A stretch of DNA of 8,010 nt from Candidatus Hydrogenedentota bacterium (GCA_012965445.1 DTSJ01000384.1:1-8010), one strand, 5' to 3'. Positions 1 to 6,489 are shown, counted from the stretch's first letter. The notes: a model not told the origin generated them from the sequence alone. Numbers and translations: made by a program.

Positions 1-1011
1 TGCTGAGGCAACGTCTTCATCGACAGGATTGACTTCGATGATATTTGCGCCTTTGGCGCGTGCATCACCCAGCAAATGTTGGATCCGTTCGTAGTGTCCG
101 TCCGAGACGATGCTCGTGTACTGATCGTTCGTAGCTACGGTCGGATACATTTTTTCTGCCTGCTTCTCGAACCCTGCAACAAAATCGTCCAACTTCGACT
201 TTGGTACAAAGGCATAGTCCGGAGCGACGCAGGTCTGTCCGGCATTCAATAATTTTCCGCTGGTAATACTCGGTACCGCGCGACCAAGATTGCAGTCTTC
301 GCCGACGATACAGGGAGACTTCCCGCCAAGCTCCAGCGTTACCGGTACCAGGTTCTTGGCCGCAGCCTGCATGACGAGACGACCGACCTTAGTTGATCCC
401 GTATAAAACAGATGGTCAAAAGGAAGACCGCTAAACTCTGCGCCAACTTTCGCATCTCCAGTCACTACCGCAACTTCTTCGATCGAGAAACTCTCCGACA
501 ACATCTTCGCGAGCAGCGCCGATGTTTTGGGAGTTAATTCGGAAGGCTTGAGCATTGTGCGATTTCCAGCTGCGAGTGCCTGTGCGACGGGGACAATTGC
601 CAACTGGAGCGGATAGTTCCAGGGGCTGATAATGCCGACCACGCCGAGAGGCTGGTAGTGGATCTTTCCGCGACCGGGCTTAAACTGCCAGCTGATCGGC
701 GCCGACTTCGGCTTCATCCATTTTGCGACTTTTGCTTTGCAGTGCTTGATCGCGTTGATGGTGATGAAAACTTCTGCCATCAGCGACTCATGATGAGAGC
801 GATTCCCGAAATCGGCGGAGATGGCCTCTACAATGTCCTGCTTATAATTGACCATCAAACGGTGAAGTTTGTCAAGTGCCGACCTGCGATGAGCGAGATC
901 CGGAGTCCCGTCCTGCAGAAACGCGGCGCGCTGCCTGTCCAGAATAGTCCCTAGATCAGTTACTTCGCTATTTCCCGGAGCTTCAGTCTTGTTTTCCTCT
1001 ATAACGGCCAT
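1..1011 (-). CDS. Coniferyl-aldehyde-type NAD(P)+ aldehyde dehydrogenase, 3' end beyond window
   Basis: Reading the minus strand from the ATG at 1011 gives 337 uninterrupted codons that run off the left edge. Aldehyde dehydrogenases oxidise aldehydes to carboxylic acids with NAD(P)+ through a cysteine thiohemiacetal. Seen here: the Rossmann segment GVVGIISPWNYPLQL with the oxyanion Asn at about residue 132, FYTGSTKVGR near 202-211 in the cofactor-binding region, LELGGKSP with the general-base Glu at about 227, and GQTCVAPDY with the nucleophile Cys at about 261. This combination and the short N-terminus match the coniferyl aldehyde dehydrogenase (CalB-like) branch. That family is usually about 470-480 residues, so roughly 140 C-terminal residues are missing because of the window edge. 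The start is supported by GGAGGAA at 1018-1024, six bases upstream. An in-frame ATG five codons upstream overlaps that site and is less likely. The substrate is not determined by sequence; lignin-derived or other aromatic or fatty aldehydes are possible. It is divergent from the HTH/IIA operon. Confidence 0.93.
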   Translation of the reverse strand, partial: MAVIEENKTEAPGNSEVTDLGTILDRQRAAFLQDGTPDLAHRRSALDKLHRLMVNYKQDIVEAISADFGNRSHHESLMAEVFITINAIKHCKAKVAKWMKPKSAPISWQFKPGRGKIHYQPLGVVGIISPWNYPLQLAIVPVAQALAAGNRTMLKPSELTPKTSALLAKMLSESFSIEEVAVVTGDAKVGAEFSGLPFDHLFYTGSTKVGRLVMQAAAKNLVPVTLELGGKSPCIVGEDCNLGRAVPSITSGKLLNAGQTCVAPDYAFVPKSKLDDFVAGFEKQAEKMYPTVATNDQYTSIVSDGHYERIQHLLGDARAKGANIIEVNPVDEDVASA

Positions 1012-1210
1012 CTCAAATTCCTCCATTTCATGATATTTGCAGTGTAGCATATAGGCGCATCTGGTTTCGTCGGTCCGGGAATGTAGTACTCGCCTTATGG
1101 TATGGAACCGTAGGGAGTGGTCGGTCAATTCATTTCTGAGGATGAAAGAGTGATATTGAGCGAGGCATTGCGGAGGAAGCCGATATGTTTCCACCCGCTC
1201 GCAAAGTTTG

Positions 1211-1240
1211 TATATTGAACGCTTTTATGCTATATTGACC
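1211..1240 (+). repeat. Direct repeat TATATTGA(A/C)C, period 20 bp, overlapping the -35 region
   Basis: TATATTGAAC at 1211-1220 and TATATTGACC at 1231-1240 differ at one base and are spaced exactly 20 bp apart, about two helical turns, so both copies would face the same side of DNA. The second copy contains the proposed -35 hexamer of the rightward promoter. A shorter match, ATATTGA, also lies at 1153-1159. This may be a binding site for a regulator. The core heptamer also occurs elsewhere in the window (for example near 1942, 5917 and 7824), so chance is not excluded. Confidence 0.35.
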
Positions 1241-1263
1241 CGTACTTATGCAATTGGTGTAAT
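1235..1263 (+). promoter_or_regulatory. Sigma70-like promoter for the HTH/IIA/antiporter operon
   Basis: TTGACC (1235-1240, 5 of 6 to consensus) is followed after exactly 17 bases by TGTAAT (1258-1263, 5 of 6 to consensus). The predicted start is about 1270, which gives a leader of about 25 bases before the ATG at 1296. A second, weaker pairing (TTGTAT at 1208, TATATT at 1231) exists just upstream. This is the only strong promoter-like sequence seen ahead of the operon. It is a visual match only. Confidence 0.6.
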
Positions 1264-1264
1264 A

Positions 1265-1274
1265 TTTCGCGAAA
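1265..1274. promoter_or_regulatory. Perfect palindrome TTTCGCGAAA at the predicted transcription start (operator candidate)
   Basis: A 10-base perfect inverted repeat lies immediately after the proposed -10 hexamer and covers the predicted +1. A protein bound there would block transcription initiation. The first gene of the operon encodes a DNA-binding protein, so autoregulation is an obvious possibility, but nothing in the sequence shows which protein binds. I saw no second full copy in the window. Confidence 0.35.
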
Positions 1275-1295
1275 CACAACATTCAGGGTAAAATC

Positions 1296-1517
1296 ATGGA
1301 AGAACACGATATCCTTACTATTGACGAAGTGGCCCAATACCTGCGCGTTTCTGAGCGGACTGTGTATGATTGGGCCAATAAGGGCAATATCCCCTGTGGT
1401 AAGCTGGGTACCATCTGGCGTTTCAAGCGCGAGGAAGTGGAAAAATGGGTCGACGAGAAACTGTCGGGAAACGTACAGAGTGAAACGCGCAGAATGTTAC
1501 TATCGAGGACGTTCTAA
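1296..1517 (+). CDS. Excisionase/MerR-type helix-turn-helix DNA-binding protein (N-terminal half of a split HTH-IIA gene)
   Basis: The 73-codon product carries a complete HTH_17-type domain at about residues 6-55. A first helix, TIDEVAQYLRVS, is followed by the recognition helix ERTVYDWANKGNIP and then a wing, KLGTIWRFKREEVEKWV. This small winged-HTH fold is used by excisionases and many small regulators to bind DNA. The start is the ATG at 1296, with AGGG at 1285-1288 as a modest ribosome site. From about residue 64 the sequence (TRRMLLSRTF) looks non-native. In the minus-one frame the same bases encode the beginning of a PTS IIA domain, so the last ten or so residues are probably a frameshift product. 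In related genes I recall the HTH joined directly to the IIA domain. It is first in an apparent operon. It could still be made as a separate 73-residue regulator. Confidence 0.85.
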   Translation: MEEHDILTIDEVAQYLRVSERTVYDWANKGNIPCGKLGTIWRFKREEVEKWVDEKLSGNVQSETRRMLLSRTF

Positions 1518-1561
1518 CGCTCGACCGAATTCTCAAATTTGACACCGACTCCAAGCAAGCC

Positions 1562-1942
1562 ATGCTTGAGGAACTCGCGAAGGTTTTGGGCGAGTCGAGC
1601 AGAGTTTCCAATCCAGATGCTTTGGCGAAGGAAATTTTCGTGCGTGAGGAACTGATGAGTACGGGCATCGGTTTCAACGTGGCTGTACCTCATGTGCGTC
1701 TGGACTCGGTATCCGACCTCGTCATGGCTGTCGGTATCAGCCAGAGCGATATTTTGGACTACGAGTCGCTCGACGAACAACCGATTCGCATCGTGTGCAT
1801 GTTGGCCGCTCGAAACGATCAACACGCACAGTATCTCAAGATGCTCGGCATCGTCAGCTCTGTGCTCAAGAACAAAGAGGTGCGCGAAGCACTTATGGCT
1901 GCGCCCGACGATAAATCTGCCTACTTGATTCTCACCCAGTAA
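1562..1942 (+). CDS. PtsN-like PTS IIA (fructose/nitrogen type) domain protein, N-terminus probably cut off by frameshift
   Basis: The product is a PTS_EIIA_2 domain, the phosphocarrier module of nitrogen-PTS and fructose-PTS IIA proteins. The phosphorylation site is visible as AVPHVRL, with the His at residue 44 from this ATG, preceded by the usual RExxSTGIG segment (residues 28-37). From the ATG at 1562 the protein has 126 residues, short for the roughly 150-residue family, and there is no convincing ribosome site upstream. The same frame is open back to 1484 and reads VTIEDVLTLDRIL, typical of the IIA first strand and helix, but contains no ATG, GTG or TTG. The simplest explanation is that the domain is translated as the C-terminal part of the HTH gene at 1296, the joint product being about 215 residues. 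It acts in the cytoplasm. No EI or HPr gene is in view, so the phosphate donor is unknown. The antiporter gene follows after 41 bases. Confidence 0.85.
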   Translation: MLEELAKVLGESSRVSNPDALAKEIFVREELMSTGIGFNVAVPHVRLDSVSDLVMAVGISQSDILDYESLDEQPIRIVCMLAARNDQHAQYLKMLGIVSSVLKNKEVREALMAAPDDKSAYLILTQ

Positions 1943-1983
1943 TATTGATACTCGAAGAGTCGCTCTGATCGGGAGAAAAGCAC

Positions 1984-3657
1984 ATGGAACTAATGAACAC
2001 CGGAGTCCTGATGATTCTCGGGATCGGTGTGTTCGGCGGTATCATCGGTGCGCATCTGTTCCAGCGCCTTCACATTCCCCAGGTGGTGGGCTATATCATG
2101 ATGGGGCTCCTCATCGGCGATATTGGTTTCGGCCTTGTGGATCAGGAGGCCATAGAAGGACTCGAATCGCTCAATCTGTTCGCACTCGGAATCATCGGCT
2201 TTCTGGTCGGCGGTGAACTTCATCTCGACATATTCAAGAATCAGGGCAAGCAGCTGTTTGCCATTCTTTTGTGTGAGGGCATACTGGCCTCACTTTTGGT
2301 CGGCATTCCAGTCACCGGGATTATGTATTTTCTGACCGACAACTTCAGTGTCGCTCTTGCCTCCGGAATTGTGTTCGGCGCGATCGCATCGGCGACAGAT
2401 CCTGCCTCGACCCTCAATGTACTCTGGGAATATCGGTCTCGCGGCATTCTGACAACAACACTCATCGCGATCGTCGCGCTGGACGATGCACTGGCAATGA
2501 CGCTGTACGGACTGGGAACCACGGCAGCACGAATTCTGACCGGTAATTCCGCGTCTTTTACGAAGGAACTGCTCGGAACCTTCATGGAACTTGGCGGTGC
2601 GGTCGTCATGGGCGTACTCGCGGGATTCGCGCTGCGCACGATGAGCCGCTGGATTGGCTCTCCGGAAAAACTCTTCACGGGCGCCATCGGCCTTATTCTT
2701 TTGATTATTGGTATCGCGAGTGCCCTGGAGATGGATGTCATATTGGCTGCCATGTCATTGGGTGTGACTCTAGTCAACTCGACACCTGAACGTAGCAAGC
2801 AGGTCTTCGCGACGGTGCGATCCTTTGCGGACCCCATCTACGTTATATTCTTTGTTCTTGTCGGCGCCCGCTTGAATATCTCGGCGATGCCGCCGTGGCT
2901 TTGGGGAATCGTTTTTGTGTACGTGCTGGGAAGAAGTTCCGGTAAAATTGTCGGGGCGTATGTGGGTGCGCGTATGACTGGTGCTCCGCCCGCTGTACAG
3001 AAGTTTACCGGCATGGGTCTCTTCGCGCAGGGCGGAATCGCCGTCGGCCTTTCCATTATGGCCGCGCATCATCTCGGCGATGTACGAGTCAATGAATCTC
3101 TGTCTCTGGGTGACATGATTATTTTCGGGGTCACGGCATCTACTTTCGTACTTCAGATCACGGGTCCGCCGCTTATCAAGCTCGCCAGCAAACTGGCTGG
3201 TGAAATCGGACGCGACGTTGCTGAGGAAGATGTGATCGAAACATGGATGGTCAATGAAGCGATGAAAACGAGTGTGCCGCCAATCACTCAAGGTACTCCC
3301 TTAACTCATGTTTTCCAGATTTTCTCTATGCACGACTACACGATGTATCCAGTGGTCGGGGGTGAGGATGAATTGAAGGGCGTGCTGTCGCTCGAAGGGA
3401 TGAAAGGGATCATGATCAGCCCTGACACCTGGGACTGGGTATTGGCAGCCGACGTGATGTCTGAGGTGAATGGAACAGTAACGGCCGACATGCGCCTTGA
3501 TAAGGCGCTCGAATCCATGCGGGACAATGGCGTCGAAGAAGTACCGGTTGTAGACGGTTCGAACAAGATCATCGGTATGCTTGATCAGCGCACCATCAGG
3601 ATTCGTGTGAACGAAGAAGTCATTCGCCGCCGTGAATCAACGGATGCGACATCATAA
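1984..3657 (+). CDS. CPA2-type monovalent cation/proton antiporter with C-terminal CBS-domain pair
   Basis: This 557-residue inner-membrane protein has a Na+/H+ exchanger domain (about 8-405, around 12 hydrophobic segments) and a cytoplasmic tail with CBS motifs (about 425-545). Seen: IPQVVGYIMMGLLIG near 31-45, the unwound-helix motif ATDPAST at 137-143, and an adjacent aspartate pair at 167-168 in IVALDDALA. In NapA and NhaA such a pair is the ion- and proton-binding centre and goes with electrogenic exchange. A Lys at about 321 and the glycine-rich GLFAQGGIAVGLS (346-358) also fit the family. The second CBS repeat (about 487-537) is clear and the first is weaker. CBS pairs usually bind adenine nucleotides and gate transport. 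The start at ATG 1984 has GGGAG at 1971-1975. The gene follows the IIA frame by 41 bases and precedes the thioredoxin gene by 57, so co-transcription is likely. Whether the ion is Na+ or K+ cannot be told. Confidence 0.92.
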   Translation: MELMNTGVLMILGIGVFGGIIGAHLFQRLHIPQVVGYIMMGLLIGDIGFGLVDQEAIEGLESLNLFALGIIGFLVGGELHLDIFKNQGKQLFAILLCEGILASLLVGIPVTGIMYFLTDNFSVALASGIVFGAIASATDPASTLNVLWEYRSRGILTTTLIAIVALDDALAMTLYGLGTTAARILTGNSASFTKELLGTFMELGGAVVMGVLAGFALRTMSRWIGSPEKLFTGAIGLILLIIGIASALEMDVILAAMSLGVTLVNSTPERSKQVFATVRSFADPIYVIFFVLVGARLNISAMPPWLWGIVFVYVLGRSSGKIVGAYVGARMTGAPPAVQKFTGMGLFAQGGIAVGLSIMAAHHLGDVRVNESLSLGDMIIFGVTASTFVLQITGPPLIKLASKLAGEIGRDVAEEDVIETWMVNEAMKTSVPPITQGTPLTHVFQIFSMHDYTMYPVVGGEDELKGVLSLEGMKGIMISPDTWDWVLAADVMSEVNGTVTADMRLDKALESMRDNGVEEVPVVDGSNKIIGMLDQRTIRIRVNEEVIRRRESTDATS

Positions 3658-3714
3658 CCTTGGTCCGACGAATACACTGAGCATCTCGTTCTGAATGACC
3701 ACGCAGGAGTTGGA

Positions 3715-4284
3715 ATGAACAGAGTACTTGCAGGCCGCATTGCCGGATTCGCGATATTGCTGCTCTTCGCGGCCGGGATCGCAATTGTTCCTGCTCTGAA
3801 CCGCCCTACGGTGGATGGCGACGTACTTCAGTTTTCGCTGCCTGACCTGGATGGGAATATCATTGATCAAGACCATCCAGATTTTCGCGACAAGGTCCTG
3901 ATGGTCAACCTCTGGGGTACCTGGTGTCCGCCGTGTCGCGCGGAGTTGCCGCACCTGATCCGGCTAAAGAAAATGTACGGCGAACGCGGCTTTGAAATAA
4001 TCGCGATTGAATTTCCCGTGCTTGTCAATGATTCCGAAGATGAACGGCGAAAGGCACTCGCACGTTTCGCCGAGGAAGTCGGGATCAATTATACGGTGCT
4101 TCTGGGTGGTCACGCCGATGACCTGACGGCCGATCTTCCGAATCTTGTGAATGCGAACAACTTTCCTACGAATATCTTTATTGGCAGGAACGGAACAGTA
4201 CACTCGATACGGACGGGTTTCTACGAAGGGGACATCCCCGAGTATGAAGAGTTGATCAAGAAGCTGCTGAATGCGTCGGAGTAA
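3715..4284 (+). CDS. Membrane-anchored TlpA/ResA-like thioredoxin (thiol-disulfide oxidoreductase)
   Basis: The 189-residue protein begins with a positively charged N-terminus and one hydrophobic segment (about 8-28), a signal anchor or signal peptide that places the rest outside the cytoplasmic membrane. The thioredoxin fold follows. LWGTWCPPC has the redox cysteines at 71 and 74. The cis-proline loop is NNFPTNIFI with Pro at 151. The strand-turn between, around 92-100 (FEIIAIEFP), is typical of TlpA-like proteins. Members reduce disulfides in exported proteins, for example apocytochrome c, or act in general extracytoplasmic thiol homeostasis. No cytochrome maturation genes are nearby, so the partner is unknown. 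AGGAG at 3705-3709, five bases before the ATG, supports the start. It is the last gene of the apparent operon and converges on the PilZ gene. No clear hairpin terminator was seen in the 21-base gap. Confidence 0.9.
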   Translation: MNRVLAGRIAGFAILLLFAAGIAIVPALNRPTVDGDVLQFSLPDLDGNIIDQDHPDFRDKVLMVNLWGTWCPPCRAELPHLIRLKKMYGERGFEIIAIEFPVLVNDSEDERRKALARFAEEVGINYTVLLGGHADDLTADLPNLVNANNFPTNIFIGRNGTVHSIRTGFYEGDIPEYEELIKKLLNASE

Positions 4285-4305
4285 CCCTGCCTGAATCACA
4301 ATCCG

Positions 4306-4674
4306 CTAGTTCGAGACGAAATGATCCGAGACGCACTGCTGATGGATAGCGGAATAGAATAGTTCGTTGACCGTTGGCAGCGTTCGCGGCTCGCCGTGTA
4401 CCCAGGACAAGCCGATCTGAAACGAGTCGTTCCTCTGTCCATCCGGTTTGCACCACGCAATCAGAGCTTGAAGCTCGATCGGCTCACTTTCGAACTCGAG
4501 GTCATCGAAGAGAAGGGTGATCATAGGGCCTGGGCGCAGATAACTGTTCGACTGTATACCGAGGCCGCCTCGACCCACGTCCTGTACTTTGGCAGCACCC
4601 TGATCGCCGGACATATTCTGCCATGTGAGAGAATTAACGAGTGGAATACGTGTAAAGGCGCGCTGGTCAGCCAT
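4306..4674 (-). CDS. Small single-domain PilZ protein (putative c-di-GMP receptor)
   Basis: From the ATG at 4674 the product is 122 residues, essentially one PilZ domain. The N-terminal RxxxR is present as RAFTR (residues 5-9), as in c-di-GMP-binding PilZ proteins. The second motif, usually DxSxxG, appears as DVGRGGLGI at about residues 32-40, with Gly in place of the Ser. A later FQIGLSWV matches the closing strand of the barrel. PilZ proteins link c-di-GMP to motility, secretion or exopolysaccharide output, usually by protein contact. The in-frame ATG at 4683 and GTG at 4719 are alternative starts. AGGAAAGG (4684-4691) is nine bases from the ATG at 4674 and directly abuts the one at 4683, and family proteins normally begin just before the RxxxR, so 4674 is preferred. 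No partner gene adjoins it, and its TAG lies 21 bases from the convergent thioredoxin gene. Confidence 0.82.
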   Translation of the reverse strand: MADQRAFTRIPLVNSLTWQNMSGDQGAAKVQDVGRGGLGIQSNSYLRPGPMITLLFDDLEFESEPIELQALIAWCKPDGQRNDSFQIGLSWVHGEPRTLPTVNELFYSAIHQQCVSDHFVSN

Positions 4675-4683
4675 CGTATTCAT

Positions 4684-4691
4684 CCTTTCCT
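4684..4691 (-). promoter_or_regulatory. Ribosome binding site AGGAAAGG for the PilZ gene
   Basis: This purine-rich site on the minus strand lies nine bases before the ATG at 4674. It argues against the longer GTG start at 4719, which would place the site inside the coding region. Confidence 0.5.
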
Positions 4692-4719
4692 GATAATGTG
4701 GACATCCCACTTCAGTCAC

Positions 4720-5089
4720 CCGCTACAACCTTTGTTTTCCAGATACACATATCCGTGTAAGTATTCAGTTGGACTGGCTCTGGAGGAAAAAGGTTTACGG
4801 CTCGCGCGTCATGCACATCTACTTGAACACGGTACTACCCCTATTCTGTTCCATGCATACTGGAATTCGTTCATGAATTAGGGGATACAGGTGATCTACA
4901 GTGCGTCGGGATCGAGATCGAAGGTTTCGACCAGGTAGTCGTAATTTTGCCCGTCCACCGAGGCCTGGCAATTCTTGTCTACACTTCTCGGCGGCCTGAT
5001 TTTGTCTCGAAGTGTCGCTAGCGATGCAGTATCCCGCGAAATCCTGAGCGCCTGCAAAGAGGAGTGATACTTCTGCACTGCAATCGGCG
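4720..5089. other. 370-base stretch without a confident gene, between the PilZ and PHP genes
   Basis: This stretch separates the start of the PilZ gene from the end of the PHP gene, both on the minus strand. It should contain the PilZ promoter, but I found no convincing -35/-10 pair and no hairpin with a T-run to end the PHP transcript. A weak inverted repeat AATTC...GAATT (4864-4879) is too short to be called a terminator. On the minus strand, about 4896-5078 has coding-like composition (a possible 60-codon reading starting at GTG 5078), without a recognised family or a ribosome site. It may be a gene remnant. Confidence 0.5.
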
Positions 5090-6409
5090 CTACTTCCCTG
5101 CGACAACCACGGGCTGCGTCCACGCCAGTTCAACGTCACCTGCCTTGAACGGTTCGGACTTGAGCTTCGAGGAAAAAACCTTTGCGCGCACGTATAGTTC
5201 GTCACCGTCGAAGGTATAGACCGCGGGAACATCCGTGGTCTCGTAAAAGATTTCACCGATATCATCGCTGTAGATCCGGGTACGATTCGGCATTTCATTT
5301 CCATTATCGTCCAGTGCTAGCTTCGACGTGCGGTCATAGCCTTTGCGTGTGCCAATGAACTGCGTGGTATGCGTCACGCCCGCTTCTTTTTTTGGTGTTA
5401 CGGTGAATGTCTTTTTGGTGGAGGACAGCTTTTCCAGGATGACGCCTGCGCTGGAATAGAAATCGCCGCGCAGGTACGCATGCACAAGGCTCTCAGCGGT
5501 CAATCGTTTCGCCAGCACCATGCTCCAGCCTCGTCCCGGAAGCTGGTGTCCGGCTCCTTCTACCCAATAGGTATGACTGTCGTCGGTAGCTACGCCGTAC
5601 ATCATATCGCCCTTGCGTCCGTCGCTGAGTCGAGCGGTGAGAATGATGTCCCATTTTTGATCGGTGTCGGGAATCCTGAGTTTTTCGTCGCCCCAGTTCC
5701 GCACGCCTCCGTGGCCGTTGTAAAGTTCAAAATAGCGACCCTCTGGTACTTCGATGATGTCTTCCGCAGATATCGCGGCGCTCCAGTTGGGGTGATCGAT
5801 ATGCGCGAACATGGGGACCCCGGTTTTTCTGCGCTGCCGCTGTACGCTGCGAATCTGATCCCGCATCGAGTTCACGTTGTCATTCGCATCAGAGCGTTTA
5901 ATCCGTTTTTTGATATTGATTCCGTTTACGTGGGTTTTACCGGTAATTTCTTCCCCTTCGACCAACAGGAATTTTCCGGGTTCCTCGAAATAGTCACGCA
6001 ATTCTTCGAGAGTGTGGAGTTCCATAACCGTATCGCCGTTCTTCTTGGTACGGGTACGGACAGTGGACGCGCCGAATTTCTCCTTTAACAGGTCGACCCG
6101 TGCGGGTGTCAATTTCGAATCTGAACCAACGGAATAGCTTTTGTCGCCATGCAGGACGACATTGTGATCGGTAAGCGAGAGAAAGTCATAGCCGTGTTCT
6201 TTGTACCAGGCGACTACCCATTCCGGCGCGGCATCGCCATCGCTCCACAGGGTGTGGGTATGGGTATTGCCCTTGTACCACTGCTTTTTGCCGGTCTCGG
6301 CGAGGGTTTTTGTTGAACCTGATGTAGCGCACCCACTTGCCATGGCTACGATTCCAAGGGAGCATATAAGTTTGATTAAAATTGGTTGTGGCGGAGTGTC
6401 TGATTTCAA
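5090..6409 (-). CDS. PHP-family metal-dependent hydrolase, outer-envelope lipoprotein
   Basis: The 439-residue product starts with a basic and hydrophobic signal peptide ending in the lipobox ASGC, with the lipidated Cys at 27, so it should be exported and anchored in the envelope. The PHP metal-binding motifs follow in order: NTHTHTLWSDG with His 50, His 52 and Asp 57; LTDHN with Asp 81 and His 82; VEGEEIT with Glu 153 or 154, followed by His 160; AHIDHPNW with His 203 and His 206; and ATDDSHTY with Asp 276-277 and His 279. PHP enzymes use two or three metal ions to hydrolyse phosphoesters. The true substrate of the exported, lipidated branch is not known to me. After about residue 330 comes a beta-rich tail ending AWTQPVVVAGK, a family-like ending. 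The start is TTG at 6409, supported by AAGGA ten bases upstream. The next in-frame ATG would remove the signal sequence. It is divergent from the GH98-like gene. Confidence 0.88.
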   Translation of the reverse strand: MKSDTPPQPILIKLICSLGIVAMASGCATSGSTKTLAETGKKQWYKGNTHTHTLWSDGDAAPEWVVAWYKEHGYDFLSLTDHNVVLHGDKSYSVGSDSKLTPARVDLLKEKFGASTVRTRTKKNGDTVMELHTLEELRDYFEEPGKFLLVEGEEITGKTHVNGINIKKRIKRSDANDNVNSMRDQIRSVQRQRRKTGVPMFAHIDHPNWSAAISAEDIIEVPEGRYFELYNGHGGVRNWGDEKLRIPDTDQKWDIILTARLSDGRKGDMMYGVATDDSHTYWVEGAGHQLPGRGWSMVLAKRLTAESLVHAYLRGDFYSSAGVILEKLSSTKKTFTVTPKKEAGVTHTTQFIGTRKGYDRTSKLALDDNGNEMPNRTRIYSDDIGEIFYETTDVPAVYTFDGDELYVRAKVFSSKLKSEPFKAGDVELAWTQPVVVAGK

Positions 6410-6419
6410 AATACTTAAT

Positions 6420-6424
6420 TCCTT
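6420..6424 (-). promoter_or_regulatory. Ribosome binding site AAGGA that supports a TTG start for the PHP lipoprotein
   Basis: AAGGA on the minus strand lies ten bases before TTG 6409. No ATG or GTG start in this frame would keep the whole signal peptide, so this site decides the start. Confidence 0.55.
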
Positions 6425-6459
6425 ATGGCAAATGATTCAAGTCGCGTTATCGACGGGTA

Positions 6460-6489
6460 AGCCTATCGGGAATTGAAGAAACTTGTCAA
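6460..6489 (-). promoter_or_regulatory. Possible promoter of the PHP lipoprotein gene
   Basis: On the minus strand a perfect TTGACA (6484-6489) is followed after 18 bases by TAGGCT (6460-6465), a poor -10 with 3 of 6 matches. The predicted leader would be about 45 bases. The perfect -35 with a weak -10 suggests either an activator-dependent promoter or a chance match. Confidence 0.35.

Larger units (their letters stand above)
1296..1942 (+). other. Apparent single HTH-PTS IIA gene interrupted by a one-base frameshift near 1483-1485
   Basis: The HTH frame ends at TAA 1515-1517. The IIA frame, shifted by minus one, is closed upstream only by TGA 1481-1483. The two overlap over 1484-1517, exactly where an HTH-IIA linker would lie. 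Adding one A to the AAA at 1483-1485 gives the linker QSENAQNVTIEDVL and restores one frame from 1296 to 1942. Both domains are otherwise intact, which argues for a recent mutation or a base-call error and against long decay. No canonical slippery heptamer was found in the overlap. Confidence 0.7.

Noticed and set aside
658..954. 98-codon plus-strand open frame
   Set aside because: It lies wholly antisense to the aldehyde dehydrogenase gene, whose motifs are unambiguous, and shows no family features.
1479..1517. Programmed minus-one ribosomal frameshift between HTH and IIA
   Set aside because: No slippery heptamer in phase was seen in the overlap. Slippage at GAA 1482-1484 would put the P-site tRNA on the TGA at 1481-1483, so an indel is simpler.
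1514..1825. Open frames of 84 and 103 codons antisense to the IIA gene
   Set aside because: Shadow frames of a clear PTS IIA domain, with no domain features of their own.
2241..3291. Minus-strand open frames of up to 198 codons inside the antiporter gene
   Set aside because: The plus strand encodes a convincing 557-residue antiporter. The antisense frames are low-complexity mirrors of membrane-segment codons.
4285..4305. Bidirectional terminator between the convergent thioredoxin and PilZ genes
   Set aside because: The 21-base gap has no inverted repeat strong enough to form a terminator stem.
4864..4879. Inverted repeat AATTC...GAATT as a terminator
   Set aside because: The stem is only 5 bp and AT-rich, with no T-run on either side.
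4396..4881. 161-codon plus-strand open frame
   Set aside because: Much of it is antisense to the PilZ gene. The rest has no recognisable domain and no ribosome site.
4819..5304. 161-codon minus-strand open frame overlapping the end of the PHP gene
   Set aside because: It overlaps the conserved PHP C-terminus in another frame, and the product is Arg/Ser-rich with no domain-like pattern.
5369..6088. 239-codon plus-strand open frame
   Set aside because: It is antisense to the PHP hydrolase, whose metal-binding motifs lie in order on the other strand.
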